A stretch of DNA of 61,217 nucleotides, from NCBI GenBank assembly GCA_038884575.1, contig JAWABQ010000003.1, forward strand, positions 1-61,217. Reading direction: 5' to 3'. Shown here piece by piece: positions 15,640 through 24,800 of the stretch; position 1 is the stretch's first letter, and every line of letters begins with the position of its first letter. Origin of the DNA: JAWAAW01 sp038884575. GTDB lineage: Archaea; Nanobdellota; Nanobdellia; Woesearchaeales; ARS49. Under the pieces are notes generated by a model that did not search any database, had not been told where the DNA came from, and was given only the letters and a program-made list of their open reading frames with translations. Position numbers and translations under genes: made by a program.

Positions 15640-15696
15640 CAGGTTTCTTTAAAAATATCCTTGTTATACTTATTTGCGAGGCATGCAGTGACGCCC

Positions 15697-16623
15697 ATGG
15701 CAATAGCAATAATTTCAGACATTCATGGCAACATTGAAGCCCTTGATGCGGTCCTTAATGACATTTCAGAACAGGAGCAAAAGCACGGCATAAAGGAAAT
15801 CCACTGCCTGGGTGACATTGTCGGCTATGGTCCTGACCCTGCTGAGTGCATCCAACGGGTCAGGGAGCACTGCAGTGTTGTGATTGGGGGAAGCCATGAG
15901 GAAAGTGTCTGCTATATTCCAAAGGGCGTAATGGCAAGCCTTTACAGCATCAATGCAGTCCCGTCAATACTCTGGACAAGGCGCTTGCTGCACACGACAG
16001 CAAAGGAACTGGTTGTTTATATCTCAAAACTGCCTTATGTCAAATTGCCGAATGCTGACGATGAACAAAAGCGCATTGCAGAAGTGCACGGCACGCTCTG
16101 CCATGCAATGCAGGATTATGACAGCATCATGTGGAAGAAAAGGCATCCAAACAACCCGCCTCACGGCACCATTGCCTGCGCAAGCATAAATGGCTATGCA
16201 ACAATCGCTGACAATTATCCTGAGGGCGAGAATAATGTCGGCAGGTGCTTTGCATCGCTTCAGAAAATAAGCAGGGCGGTATGCTTTGTTGGCCATTCGC
16301 ATGTTGCAGAGGCATTCTGCTGGAATCCTGAAAAACAAAATTTTAATCATGTGCCGGTAAAAGGAAAACAGGATTGCTGGAAATCCGAGAGCATAGAACT
16401 CAAGCTTGTTTCCGGCAATTATTATGTCATAAACCCGGGCTCTGTTGGCCAGCCAAGGGATGAGGACTCAAGGGCAAGCTATTGCATTTACAAGAATGAC
16501 AGGGTGATATGCAGAAAAGTGCCTTATGAGGTGGTTGATACGATGCGCAAGATAATGAGGATTACCGAGCTTAATGAGAACCTGAGGGCATATTTGGCAG
16601 CAAGGCTCCTGGTTGGGCATTAG
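15697..16623 (+). CDS. Calcineurin-like metallophosphoesterase
   Basis: 308 residues from ATG 15697. The first metal motif AIISDIHGNIEALDAVL is at the extreme N-terminus, so earlier in-frame starts are unlikely. LGDIVGYGPDPAECI, then GGSHEE where GNHD/E is usual, VGHSHVAEAF and YYVINPGSVGQPRD complete the dimetal site. It resembles the MJ0936/YfcE and ApaH-like group, which hydrolyse phosphodiesters or dinucleoside polyphosphates; the substrate cannot be named. The Asn-to-Ser change in the GNH motif may alter the catalytic site. Its 3' end overlaps that of the next minus-strand gene by four bases. Confidence 0.87.
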   Translation: MAIAIISDIHGNIEALDAVLNDISEQEQKHGIKEIHCLGDIVGYGPDPAECIQRVREHCSVVIGGSHEESVCYIPKGVMASLYSINAVPSILWTRRLLHTTAKELVVYISKLPYVKLPNADDEQKRIAEVHGTLCHAMQDYDSIMWKKRHPNNPPHGTIACASINGYATIADNYPEGENNVGRCFASLQKISRAVCFVGHSHVAEAFCWNPEKQNFNHVPVKGKQDCWKSESIELKLVSGNYYVINPGSVGQPRDEDSRASYCIYKNDRVICRKVPYEVVDTMRKIMRITELNENLRAYLAARLLVGH

Positions 16624-16943
16624 CAAAACCTGTACAGCTTCTTTTCAAAACCAACAATTCTTCCTTTTTTCACAATTACGCCCTCTTTTTTGAGCAATGC
16701 AATCTTTTTGGCAATTTTTTTGCCTGATTTTGCGCCCTTGTATCCGCCAATTTTTCCATCAGAACAAACAACACGGTGGCATGGGACTTTGGGGGCATAA
16801 GGGTTGTTCTTCAATGCAACGCCGACAGCCCTGTAGACCTGCCCGTAGCCTCCAAGGGCATTGCCTATCTCGCGGTAAGTTGAGACCCTGCCTTTTGGGA
16901 TTTTTTTGCAGATTTTGTAGACTTTTTCCGAGAATCTGGTCAT
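16620..16943 (-). CDS. ogt: Methylated-DNA--protein-cysteine methyltransferase, short form
   Basis: 107 residues covering only the DNA-binding/active-site domain of the MGMT family. Visible are the helix-turn-helix RVSTYREIGNALGGYGQVYR with its AVG-ALKNNPYAPKVPCHRVV active site and the acceptor cysteine in PCHRVV. Because the Cys is present it is a methyltransferase and not an alkyltransferase-like (Atl) protein. It repairs O6-alkylguanine by suicidal transfer. It is the last gene of the minus-strand operon and starts inside the stop of the PAS/STAS gene (ATGA overlap). Confidence 0.88.
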   Translation of the reverse strand: MTRFSEKVYKICKKIPKGRVSTYREIGNALGGYGQVYRAVGVALKNNPYAPKVPCHRVVCSDGKIGGYKGAKSGKKIAKKIALLKKEGVIVKKGRIVGFEKKLYRFC

Positions 16944-17698
16944 GCAGGCTTTGGAACAGGGCTTATTGTGGCATTTATTTTGTAATAGAACCTGTCAGCA
17001 GGCACCCCTTTGCCGTTCTGGTGCAGCATTTCGTATATCTCAGGCCTTGCTTCAATGAATATGATTCCTGGCAGGTCCTTTACTTTTGCAGAGATTTCAG
17101 CTGCCTGGCAGTATCCTATATCCCTTGTTTTTGACAAATCAATCACGACCCGCCTTTGCTTGGCGCACAGGTATGCTGCATTCAGCTTTTCCTCAAATGT
17201 CTCGCCGTGCCAGAGGTCTTTCCTGTTCCAGTGGTCGTCTATGAATCCGGGCGCTGAAACAACAAGGTCCCCTTCCTGCTGCTGGTATGGCTGCTTGGCG
17301 ACCTTTTGCAGGTATACGACTGCGCCGCCGTTCCTCAGCCTGCTTACCTTGATGTTGAACAAGAAGCTTGTTTCCTTGTTGCTTGAGCTGTAAGGCACCC
17401 CTTTCAGCTCAAAGAACTTCTTGCCCTGTTTGTCAAACTGTTCCTGGCAGATTTCGCGCAGCCTTTTGAATACTTCTGGCTGGAGCTTGAGGCTGTCTAT
17501 AAGTATCTGGTCGCTGCTGTAGCCAAGCCGCAGTTCTGCAGCGCGGGTTGCCATAACAAACCTGTAGTCTGCGTCAAGAAGGAGTGCTGTCTCATTGGTC
17601 TTGTAAAAAGTGCCTATGAGTGCCTTTACCTGTTCTGGCCTGATTGTGCGGGCCAGGCGCTCAAGGTTTGACTCAGGAACATCGTTCTTTTCTTCCAT
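16940..17698 (-). CDS. PAS-like sensor with STAS-like C-terminal domain
   Basis: 252 residues. Residues about 20-140 show a PAS-like fold pattern (ALLLDADYRFVMATRAAELR LG then FNIKVSRLRNGGAVVYLQKV). The C-terminal part has the STAS hallmark of a strand followed by a conserved small-residue turn, RRVVIDLSKTRDIGYCQAAEI then GIIFIEARPEIYEML, as in anti-sigma-factor antagonists. No kinase or DNA-binding domain is present, so it should act through protein contacts. It lies between the methyltransferase-kinase fusion (24-base gap) and ogt (four-base overlap), which might link redox or ligand sensing to DNA repair. Moderate certainty on domains; function unknown. Confidence 0.65.
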   Translation of the reverse strand: MEEKNDVPESNLERLARTIRPEQVKALIGTFYKTNETALLLDADYRFVMATRAAELRLGYSSDQILIDSLKLQPEVFKRLREICQEQFDKQGKKFFELKGVPYSSSNKETSFLFNIKVSRLRNGGAVVYLQKVAKQPYQQQEGDLVVSAPGFIDDHWNRKDLWHGETFEEKLNAAYLCAKQRRVVIDLSKTRDIGYCQAAEISAKVKDLPGIIFIEARPEIYEMLHQNGKGVPADRFYYKINATISPVPKPA

Positions 17699-17722
17699 AA
17701 CTGTTTATTCCCTATTGCTTGT

Positions 17723-18847
17723 TTATAAATGTATTCCTTTTAAAAGCGCCCTAAAGCCTGCATTTCCGGGATTCAGCCTGTAATGGATTGCCCAGTATAT
17801 TATGTCCGCAATGGGCGCAATTTCTTGCTGTGCTGCAAAAGTGCACAGCTGTGTGACATTGTGCGGCTTTTTCGCCTTGTGCGTGCGCTCAAAGTCTATC
17901 ATGACAACCTTTCCTTTTGGGGTGACAATTGCATTTTTCAGAGTCCTTAGCATTTCCTCCTTGGCAAGCCCTGCATTGTCAAGTATAAATGCCTGCCTGA
18001 ACAACTGCCTGAAAAGCTGCTTTTTAGCCTTTGTCGTGGCGTCTGCCAATACGTCCTCAAAATATTTGCCAGGAACATACTCGTAAACAACAAAATCCTT
18101 TTTTGCAACAAACAATCTTGGGCCAAGACCAAGCCTGTTCACGACCTTGAGCATTTTTCCCTCTTTTGCAGGAGCATTGGCAGCAGAATCAGGACGCTTG
18201 ACCTTCACAACGCAGTCTTTTCCCTTGTATTTGCCATTGAAAATCCAGCCCCTCTTGCCCCTTGTGAGGTATTTTAGCTGTTTTGCCCCTGCCTTTTCAA
18301 TCTTTTTCAGCAGTGCAGACTTTTCAATTTTGTAAACAAACAAGTCCTCAAAAAAAATGTGCAATCTGTCAAGCTCTGCAAAAGTGAGAAGGGTTAGTTT
18401 TATTGCCTGTTCAATGCATTTTTTGTTGCTGAGAGAAGAAAAAAGCAGCAGGATAATCCCGTTTGTGGCAAGAAATGCATTTGCGCTTTCCAAAAACCTG
18501 AAAATTGTCTCATATCCTTTTTTGCCGCCCTCAAGCGCAACATCACGCTCTGGAAGTTCCTGAGGCAAATAAGGCGGATTAAAGATTATTGTGTCAAACT
18601 CGCCCTTAACGTTGTCAAACAGGTCGCTCTGCAAACACTTTATTTTCCTGCTTGCAATATTCCTCTTGCAGTGCCTGACAGCAGCAGGATTTATGTCAAC
18701 AGCAAGCACTGACCTCACTGATTTCTTTTTTGCAGCAGCCAATGCCTGTATCCCAGAGCCGGTGCCCATGTCAAGGACTCTGCCTTTTGCCAGTTTCTTG
18801 ACGTGCTTTTCAAGCAATAATGAGTCTTCTTTTGGCGGATAAATCAT
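17723..18847 (-). CDS. HemK/Mtq2-type methyltransferase fused to a protein-kinase-like domain
   Basis: 374 residues in two parts. Residues 1-180 are a class I SAM methyltransferase with DMGTGSG (26-32) and the catalytic NPPYLP (90-95), typical of enzymes that methylate the Gln of the GGQ motif in release factors. Residues about 190-374 form a compact kinase-like domain: a glycine-poor loop, VVKVKR (candidate ATP lysine K215 or K217), EYVPGKYFEDV and MIDFERTHK (317-323) as the metal motif. It resembles the archaeal predicted Ser/Thr kinase family related to Rio/Bud32. In many archaea these are separate genes. It overlaps the lipoprotein gene stop by four bases. Confidence 0.85.
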   Translation of the reverse strand: MIYPPKEDSLLLEKHVKKLAKGRVLDMGTGSGIQALAAAKKKSVRSVLAVDINPAAVRHCKRNIASRKIKCLQSDLFDNVKGEFDTIIFNPPYLPQELPERDVALEGGKKGYETIFRFLESANAFLATNGIILLLFSSLSNKKCIEQAIKLTLLTFAELDRLHIFFEDLFVYKIEKSALLKKIEKAGAKQLKYLTRGKRGWIFNGKYKGKDCVVKVKRPDSAANAPAKEGKMLKVVNRLGLGPRLFVAKKDFVVYEYVPGKYFEDVLADATTKAKKQLFRQLFRQAFILDNAGLAKEEMLRTLKNAIVTPKGKVVMIDFERTHKAKKPHNVTQLCTFAAQQEIAPIADIIYWAIHYRLNPGNAGFRALLKGIHL

Positions 18848-19758
18848 GGCAGATACTCACAAACAAATCCTGTTAAAAGATAGTCTAATACGTCTCCTTT
18901 CATGTATTCGTGATACAACACCCAGCTCTGGCCGTCAAACAAGACAGGCAATTTCTTAAACCTCTTGCAGAACAGGAACGTGTTGAATGCCTTCAGTCTT
19001 GCTTCAGAATCTTCAGGATACTGGCTTGTGAACTCATTCTGGTCAACATTGCTTATGAGCGTTATTGATGACGGACCATAATTGACAGTCTCCTTTAGCC
19101 CGTACATTGTTCCGCTAAGCGCAGACAGCAGGTCATACCGCCAGTAGCCTATGACGAGGTGGTCGTCCTCGTGCTGCAGCATGGCTATTCTTCCCTTGCT
19201 GTCATAATAGACGTCTGTCTTTATGTTTTGCTTGTAAATCGCCTTTGTCCTGTTGTAATCATCGTACTCGAATTCTGTTGCAGTCCCGCCGTCCCTTGCA
19301 ATGCTGCTCAGCCTTCCTTTTGAGTCATATGCTGCCGAGAGCCTTTCACCATTTTCCATCGAGACAAGCTTTCCTTTTGAGGTGTATGAGAAAATCCACT
19401 GCCTTGACCCTTTTTCAGCGCGTATCACGCGCCATTCAGGGTCGTAATGGAATTTTACAGGATTTATGCCGTCGTCTATGCCTGTTATTTTGCTGTTTTG
19501 ATATGTGATGACAACTGTTTTTGAGGAGCTGTTGAGCAGGACAAGGTTTCCTGCCTGGTTAAAGCCCCAGAGTATTGACTCATTGCCCCTTAGCTGGTAT
19601 ACTTTGGTGAAGGGTGCAGGGATTGTTCTTTCAGGCACTGGCGCAATAGCCGGTTTTGGCGCTGGCTTTATTTTTTCCGCAATTGTCTGCGGCTCCTGGT
19701 ATTCTGGAACGCAGGCGGCGAGGAATAGCGCAGCCAGCAGTGCAAATGCGATTTTCAT
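18844..19758 (-). CDS. Lipoprotein with YD-like beta repeats
   Basis: 304 residues from ATG 19758, giving a clean lipoprotein signal peptide MKIAFALLAALFLAAC with the lipobox LAAC. A Pro-rich linker follows. Repeats of the YD/RHS type come next: FSYTSKGKLVSMENG, AAYDSKGRLSSIARDG, FEYDDYNRTKAIYK and VYYDSKGRIAMLQHED. Such repeats make beta shells and bind carbohydrates or peptides. It should be anchored on the outer face of the membrane. The start lies 4 bases after the stop of the preceding gene, in the same operon. Confidence 0.8.
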   Translation of the reverse strand: MKIAFALLAALFLAACVPEYQEPQTIAEKIKPAPKPAIAPVPERTIPAPFTKVYQLRGNESILWGFNQAGNLVLLNSSSKTVVITYQNSKITGIDDGINPVKFHYDPEWRVIRAEKGSRQWIFSYTSKGKLVSMENGERLSAAYDSKGRLSSIARDGGTATEFEYDDYNRTKAIYKQNIKTDVYYDSKGRIAMLQHEDDHLVIGYWRYDLLSALSGTMYGLKETVNYGPSSITLISNVDQNEFTSQYPEDSEARLKAFNTFLFCKRFKKLPVLFDGQSWVLYHEYMKGDVLDYLLTGFVCEYLP

Positions 19759-19762
19759 TTTT

Positions 19763-20701
19763 TTAGTATGGCCTGAACAGCCAGAACCATATTCTCCTGA
19801 ATAATCCTGTGGGCTTGTACTGTATTGTGCCGTCCTCAAGCATTTTCACGATTGCGTCAGCGCGCCTGTCAGCCTGCCTTATGCTATTAAGTGCGTTTTC
19901 TGTGATGTGCACTTCCATTGACGTGTCATTCAGCGCGTACGGGTGGACTTCCTGAACCACGTTCTTTGTTGTCACGGCGCTGGCAATATACTCGTTGCCG
20001 TCATTCATCTTGATGTAAAAGTTTATTTCCTCGTCGTCAAAGTATTCAAGCTGCTCAGGCAGCACCTCGCCTACATAATCCTCAATGACAAACCCGGCAA
20101 TCTCTGTCTTGCCTGCCTTGCGCGTTATGTCCTCTATTGTCGGCACTGAAATCTCGTCTGTTGTGACATTATGCTGCACAGGGCTTATGCTGATGTTCTC
20201 CTCCTTGACCACGCACGTGCAGTTCTGGCAGCGCCTGCTTCTTGCGCAGTCATCGTCGCTTTCGCAGTCCTCGTTGCCCTCAACCTTGCCGTCGCCGCAC
20301 GTGGAAAGCCTGATGACAGGGCCTGACGGGATGCAGTCGCAGGTCTTTGGGTCGCAGACAAGGTCTATTCCGATTGCCATTGAAATGTTTGGGCAGTAGT
20401 CAGGCGTTGCCCTTTTGCCAGGGTCGCACATCTCAACGCCCTCGATGATGTTGTTTCCGCAGTCTTTTGCGCTCCTGTCAGGCAGGCAGTTGCATGTCTG
20501 CTCATTGCACACCATTGCAATCTTGAGTATCTTGCCGATTGAGGGGCATAAATCATATGCAGTGTCTGGCTCGCAGACCTCATAGCCCTCCCTTATGCCA
20601 TTGCCGCACTTCTGCTCTGTAAGCGATGACGGGATGACGCTGGCGTATGCTGCTGCTGAAACAAGGGCAAAAGCAAGGATTATTGCAAGAGGCGGTTTCA
20701 T
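19763..20701 (-). CDS. Secreted Cys-rich protein with CGNG...E.CD repeats
   Basis: 312 residues from ATG 20701 (MKPPLAIILAFALVSAAAYA, a signal peptide). Three units of the Myxococcus-type Cys-rich repeat follow: KCGNGIREGYEVCEPD, DCGNNIIEGVEMCDPG and TCGDGKVEGNEDCESD. Next are the string VQHNVTT and a beta-rich domain. The extreme C-terminus LFRRIWFWLFRPY is basic and aromatic. The upstream gene has the same plan, including VQHNVTT and an aromatic tail. Disulfide-rich repeats stabilise extracellular proteins. Starts 1 base after the previous stop. Confidence 0.8.
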   Translation of the reverse strand: MKPPLAIILAFALVSAAAYASVIPSSLTEQKCGNGIREGYEVCEPDTAYDLCPSIGKILKIAMVCNEQTCNCLPDRSAKDCGNNIIEGVEMCDPGKRATPDYCPNISMAIGIDLVCDPKTCDCIPSGPVIRLSTCGDGKVEGNEDCESDDDCARSRRCQNCTCVVKEENISISPVQHNVTTDEISVPTIEDITRKAGKTEIAGFVIEDYVGEVLPEQLEYFDDEEINFYIKMNDGNEYIASAVTTKNVVQEVHPYALNDTSMEVHITENALNSIRQADRRADAIVKMLEDGTIQYKPTGLFRRIWFWLFRPY

Positions 20702-20702
20702 T

Positions 20703-21476
20703 TTAACCAAACCAGCTCCCTATCCACCTGAAGAATCTCTTGACTGCGTTGGCAATCCCGCGAGTCACGCTTATCCCTTTTGAATCATCAAAGTTCTCTG
20801 TTGGCAGGGGTGAGCGCTCTTCTGGCGCTGAAGGCGTCTGCTCGGTAGGTGCTGGCTGCTGGGCAGGCTGTGGCTGTGCTGCAGGAGCTTGTGTTGTTGG
20901 CGGCTGTGTTGTTGTGGTGACATTGTGCTGCACTGTTGTGGTCTGCTGGGCTGTCTGCGTGCTTGCAGAGGCAAGGGTCTTGCACTGGCACCCTCCAAAT
21001 CCCTGCGCGTTCGGCCTTGTGCACTGTCCTATGTTTCCGTCATTGTCATAGCATATCTTGTCAGGAGGGTCGCACTGCTCGCCTGCGTCAAGCTTGTGGT
21101 TTCCGCAGGTTGGTCCTGTTGTGGTGCTGCTTGTGCCTGTATATGTTGCGGTTGTGTTTTTTCCAATGCACCTTCCTTCCTCGCACCTGGTGAAGCCGTA
21201 GCGCTCGCAGTCAATGTCCTCATACTTTCGCTGGAGCACGTCGCTCACTTTTGTGCAGTAGTATTCGCGCACAAACCTTCCTGTGCTGACATGGTAGCCG
21301 TCTTTTCCGCTTACACACTCGTCAAACTTCTCTGTCAGGCCATAAGTCACAGAGCCTTTCTCATCAATGGTCTTCTTGATGTCATCATCCTTGTCAGAAT
21401 CTATGCAGTCAACAGCAAGGACAGAAGTGATGTTAAGCAGTATGCAGAACAATGCAATAAGCGCCAGTTTTCTCAT
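20703..21476 (-). CDS. Secreted Cys-rich protein with Thr/Pro/Gln-rich stalk
   Basis: 257 residues, first gene of a minus-strand operon. The ATG is 26-28 bases from a TATA (plus-strand TATAAAAA 21500-21507), so it is leaderless. A signal peptide (MRKLALIALFCILLNITSVLA) precedes a Cys-rich domain and one CGNHKLDAGEQCDPP repeat. A long low-complexity stalk rich in Thr, Gln, Ala and Pro follows (with VQHNVTTTT), then an amphipathic basic-aromatic tail AVKRFFRWIGSWFG. Probably displayed on the surface, with the tail lying on or in the membrane. No known family is recognised. Confidence 0.8.
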   Translation of the reverse strand: MRKLALIALFCILLNITSVLAVDCIDSDKDDDIKKTIDEKGSVTYGLTEKFDECVSGKDGYHVSTGRFVREYYCTKVSDVLQRKYEDIDCERYGFTRCEEGRCIGKNTTATYTGTSSTTTGPTCGNHKLDAGEQCDPPDKICYDNDGNIGQCTRPNAQGFGGCQCKTLASASTQTAQQTTTVQHNVTTTTQPPTTQAPAAQPQPAQQPAPTEQTPSAPEERSPLPTENFDDSKGISVTRGIANAVKRFFRWIGSWFG

Positions 21477-21519
21477 ATGCTTTCACGAGAACACGGCAGT
21501 ATAAAAATCTTACTTATAA

Positions 21520-21699
21520 TTAGAGCGCCAAAACAAGCCCTGCAACTGCCACAACAACAACCATGCCAACTATTGCTGCAAGAATGTGCCATTCATTGGA
21601 CTCGCGTTTATTAAGAAGTTCCTTTATGTCTTTCATCGTGGATTTCCTGACTCGGACATATTCCATTGTCATCAGGACTCCAAGAACTTTGTCGTTCAC
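21520..21699 (-). CDS. Small single-pass membrane protein
   Basis: A 59-residue reading frame from GTG 21697-21699: a charged amphipathic N-terminus (MNDKVLGVLMTMEYVRVRKS, KDIKELLNKRE), then a membrane segment NEWHILAAIVGMVVVVAVAG near the C-terminus. ATG codons inside (MTMEYV or MKDIKE) are alternatives. It sits between the ileS 3' end and the Cys-rich operon on the same strand. A possible TATA (TTTTAAGC on the plus strand at 21763) lies upstream. The hydrophobic profile and lack of stop codons support a real gene, but it is short. Confidence 0.55.
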   Translation of the reverse strand: MNDKVLGVLMTMEYVRVRKSTMKDIKELLNKRESNEWHILAAIVGMVVVVAVAGLVLAL

Positions 21700-21805
21700 T
21701 CTTTCATCCCTCTTTTTGTCATCAATTGGTTACGCTGTTGTCCTTCACAAGCATAGAACTTGCTTTTAAGCATTATTGTTTGCCAAAATATATTCTGCAG
21801 AACAA

Positions 21806-24800
21806 TCAAGCACGGTCAAACGCTATTGTGAACTTCCTGTCCTTGACTTTGGGCTGTGAGGAATGTGCGTGCTTCCTTGCCAGCGGCTGGTCAGTGAGCT
21901 TTAACTGCTTTGCGCCGACCTTTTCTTTTATGGCCTCAGCCCATGGCTGGAGCATTGATACGAGTTGGCTGTCTGCCTGTATTGCAAGGGTAATCTGGTC
22001 GCGCTTGTCAAGCCCTGCCTCTTTCCTTAATGACTGGACATGGCGCATTATCTCCCTTGCAAAGCCCTCTGCCTCAAGCTGTTCTGTCCTTGTTGTGTCA
22101 AGGTAGATTACGAAATCCTTTGCCTCAACAGCTGCAATGTGCTTTGGAACCTGCCTTTCAATCATGAAATGCTCTGCGCCAAGCTCGACCTTTTCATTGC
22201 CTATGTTGAGCGTGACTTTCTTGTCTTTTGCCAGTGACTTGAGGATGCTTTGGTCACTTTCCTGGGCAATCTTGGCAATGATTTGCGGCGCCTTGTGCCC
22301 AAAGGTCTTGCCGATTGTGCCCTGGTTTGCCTTCACAACCTCTTTTACCTGCGCAAATTCCTTTCCTGAGATGATGTCCTTTGCATTTGTCTGGGTCTTT
22401 ATTATGCTGTCAAGAACCCTTGCTTGCTTTAGCAGTTCCTCATTGGCGCTGACGACAAAAATGCACTTGACAGGCCACCTCAGCGAGAGCTTTGCCTTTT
22501 CCCGCGCAGCAAGGGCTGCCTCAATAATCTTTCCTGCTGACTGCATCCCTGCCTCGATATCCTTGTTTATCTTTTTCTTGTCAGCAGCAGGCCAGCTGAA
22601 CAGGTGCACTGACTCCTCAGGCAGCTTGAATTCCTTTTTCAGGTTTTGATACATTTGCTCTGTGATGAATGGCGCAACAGGGGCAAACAGCTTCATTGTT
22701 TCAAGCAAGCAGCTGTAGAGCGTGTAAAGCACAACTTCCTTGTCATTCTCACTGCCCACAGCAGCCTTGTCCCTGACCAGCTGCACATAAGTCCTGCTGA
22801 GCGCAAGGAACAAGTCCTCAATCAGGCAAGGGACCTCATTGATATGGTAATTCTCAAACTTTTCAGTGGTTTCGGAGATCGTGCTGTTCAGCTTTGACAT
22901 GATGTAGCGCTCCTCGTCAGAGAAAAGGGTTTCCATCACTTTGGGGTCAAGGTCTGCGGGGTTTTTCCCGATTGTCTTTGCCAAATCAATCAGGAAGTTG
23001 TGTATGTTCCAAAGTATTATCAGGTTCTTGTACTTCAACTTTGCATCCTCGTGGTTGTAGTTCAGGTCCAAGCCGGGGTTTGCGGCGCCGATTGTGTAAA
23101 ACCTGAAAGTGTCAGCGCCGTACTTGTCAACAACCTCTGCAGGCTCAATGTAGTTGCCCAGCGACTTTGACATTTTCCTGCCAAGCGCATCCTGGATGTA
23201 GCCGTGCATGTAAACGTTTTTGTAGCTCTGCTTTCCAAAAGCCAAAACGCCTGCAACCATGAGCAGGTTGAACCAGCCCCTTATCTGGTCCTTACCCTCG
23301 AGGATGAACTCTGCAGGGAACAGGCTGTCAAACAGGTCTTTTCTGCCGGGATAGTCAAGGCAGTTCCAGCTCACTGTGCCTGCATCAACCCAGACATCCA
23401 TTATGTCAGGAATCCTGCGCTTTTTCTGCCCGCACTTGCATGGAATCTCGTGCCTGTCAATCCAGGGCCTGTGCAGCTCGACAATCTTCTTCTTTGACTT
23501 CTCCTCAAGCTCCTCAACAGTTGAAATGACCTCGTAATCACCGCAGCCAGGGCATTTCCATATCGGCACAGGAGTCCCCCAGTAGTTCTGCTTTGTGATG
23601 CTGTTGTCGCGCAAATTCTTCAGCCAGGAGTCAAACGCGTTCCAGGCGGCTTGCGGAACCCACTTTGATTTTTTGTGGAACTCAATCATTTGGGGCTTTA
23701 AATCCTCTACCTTGAAGAACCACTGCCTTGTTGTGCGGTAAATCACAGGGTTGTGGCACCTCTGGCAGTGAGCATATTCGTGCTCGACAGGAGCCTCTGC
23801 AATCAGCGCGCAGCGCTTTTTCAGCGCCTCAACAAACTTTTTGTCATCTTTTTTCGCAATTAGCCCTGAGAATTCCCCCATACCTTCAGGGAATCTGCCG
23901 TGCTCGTCAATGCTGTTCCAGGCGGGGATTTTGTTCCTGTAGCCAACCTCATAGTCCTCTGGGCCGCAGCCCGGCGCGCAGTGCACAAGCCCTGAGCCTG
24001 CGCTTGCATCAACATATTCCGATGAGAGGACGACAGTGTGGGTCTTTGGCGACTCTGACTTGATTTTCTTGTATTCTGCAACTGTGTCCTCAAACGGGTG
24101 CAGGTATTCTGTTCCTTCAATCTTGTTTCCTTTGAAAGTCTCAATAATTTTGGGGAATTCGCCGGCAATGCCCTGCACTATTGCATTGGCAAGCGCTTTT
24201 GCCAGTATCCAGACCTCGTTCTTCACCTGCACCCTGACATAGTCGAGATCGGGATTTACCATTACTGCAAGGTTGAAGGGGATTGTCCACGGGGTTGTTG
24301 TCCAGATTATCAAAAATTCATTTGGCTTGCCCTTGATTTTGAGCTTCACAAAAATGGAATTTTCCTTTACGTTCTCATATTCCAGCTCGTGCTTTGCAAG
24401 GTTTGTCTCGCAGTTTGCGCACCACGACATTGTCCTTAAGCCCTCATACAGCCTTCCCTGCTCGTGCGCCTTCTTCACAAGCAGCCATTCGCCTTCAATG
24501 AATTCCCTTGAAATCGGTATGTATGCCCTGTCAAAGTCCATCCAGACCCCGAGGCGCTCAAAGTCCCTGTTCATCTGGTGCATCATGTCAACAGCAAACT
24601 TTTCGCATTCCTTGTTGTACTTGTCAAGCCCAAATGCCTCAATGTCTTTGCGCAAAAACAAATTGTGCTTTTTCCTGATGTTGTTCTCAGTGGGCAGCCC
24701 GTGCATGTCATACCCTGCCCTGTCCCAGACCTCAAGGCCGCGCATCCTCTTGTAGCGCAGGATTGCGTCTTTCAGCGCCTTGTTCCATGCAGTGCCTATG

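Noticed and set aside
16620..16943. Alkyltransferase-like (Atl) protein
   Set aside because: The active-site cysteine of PCHRV is present, so it is assigned as a methyltransferase.
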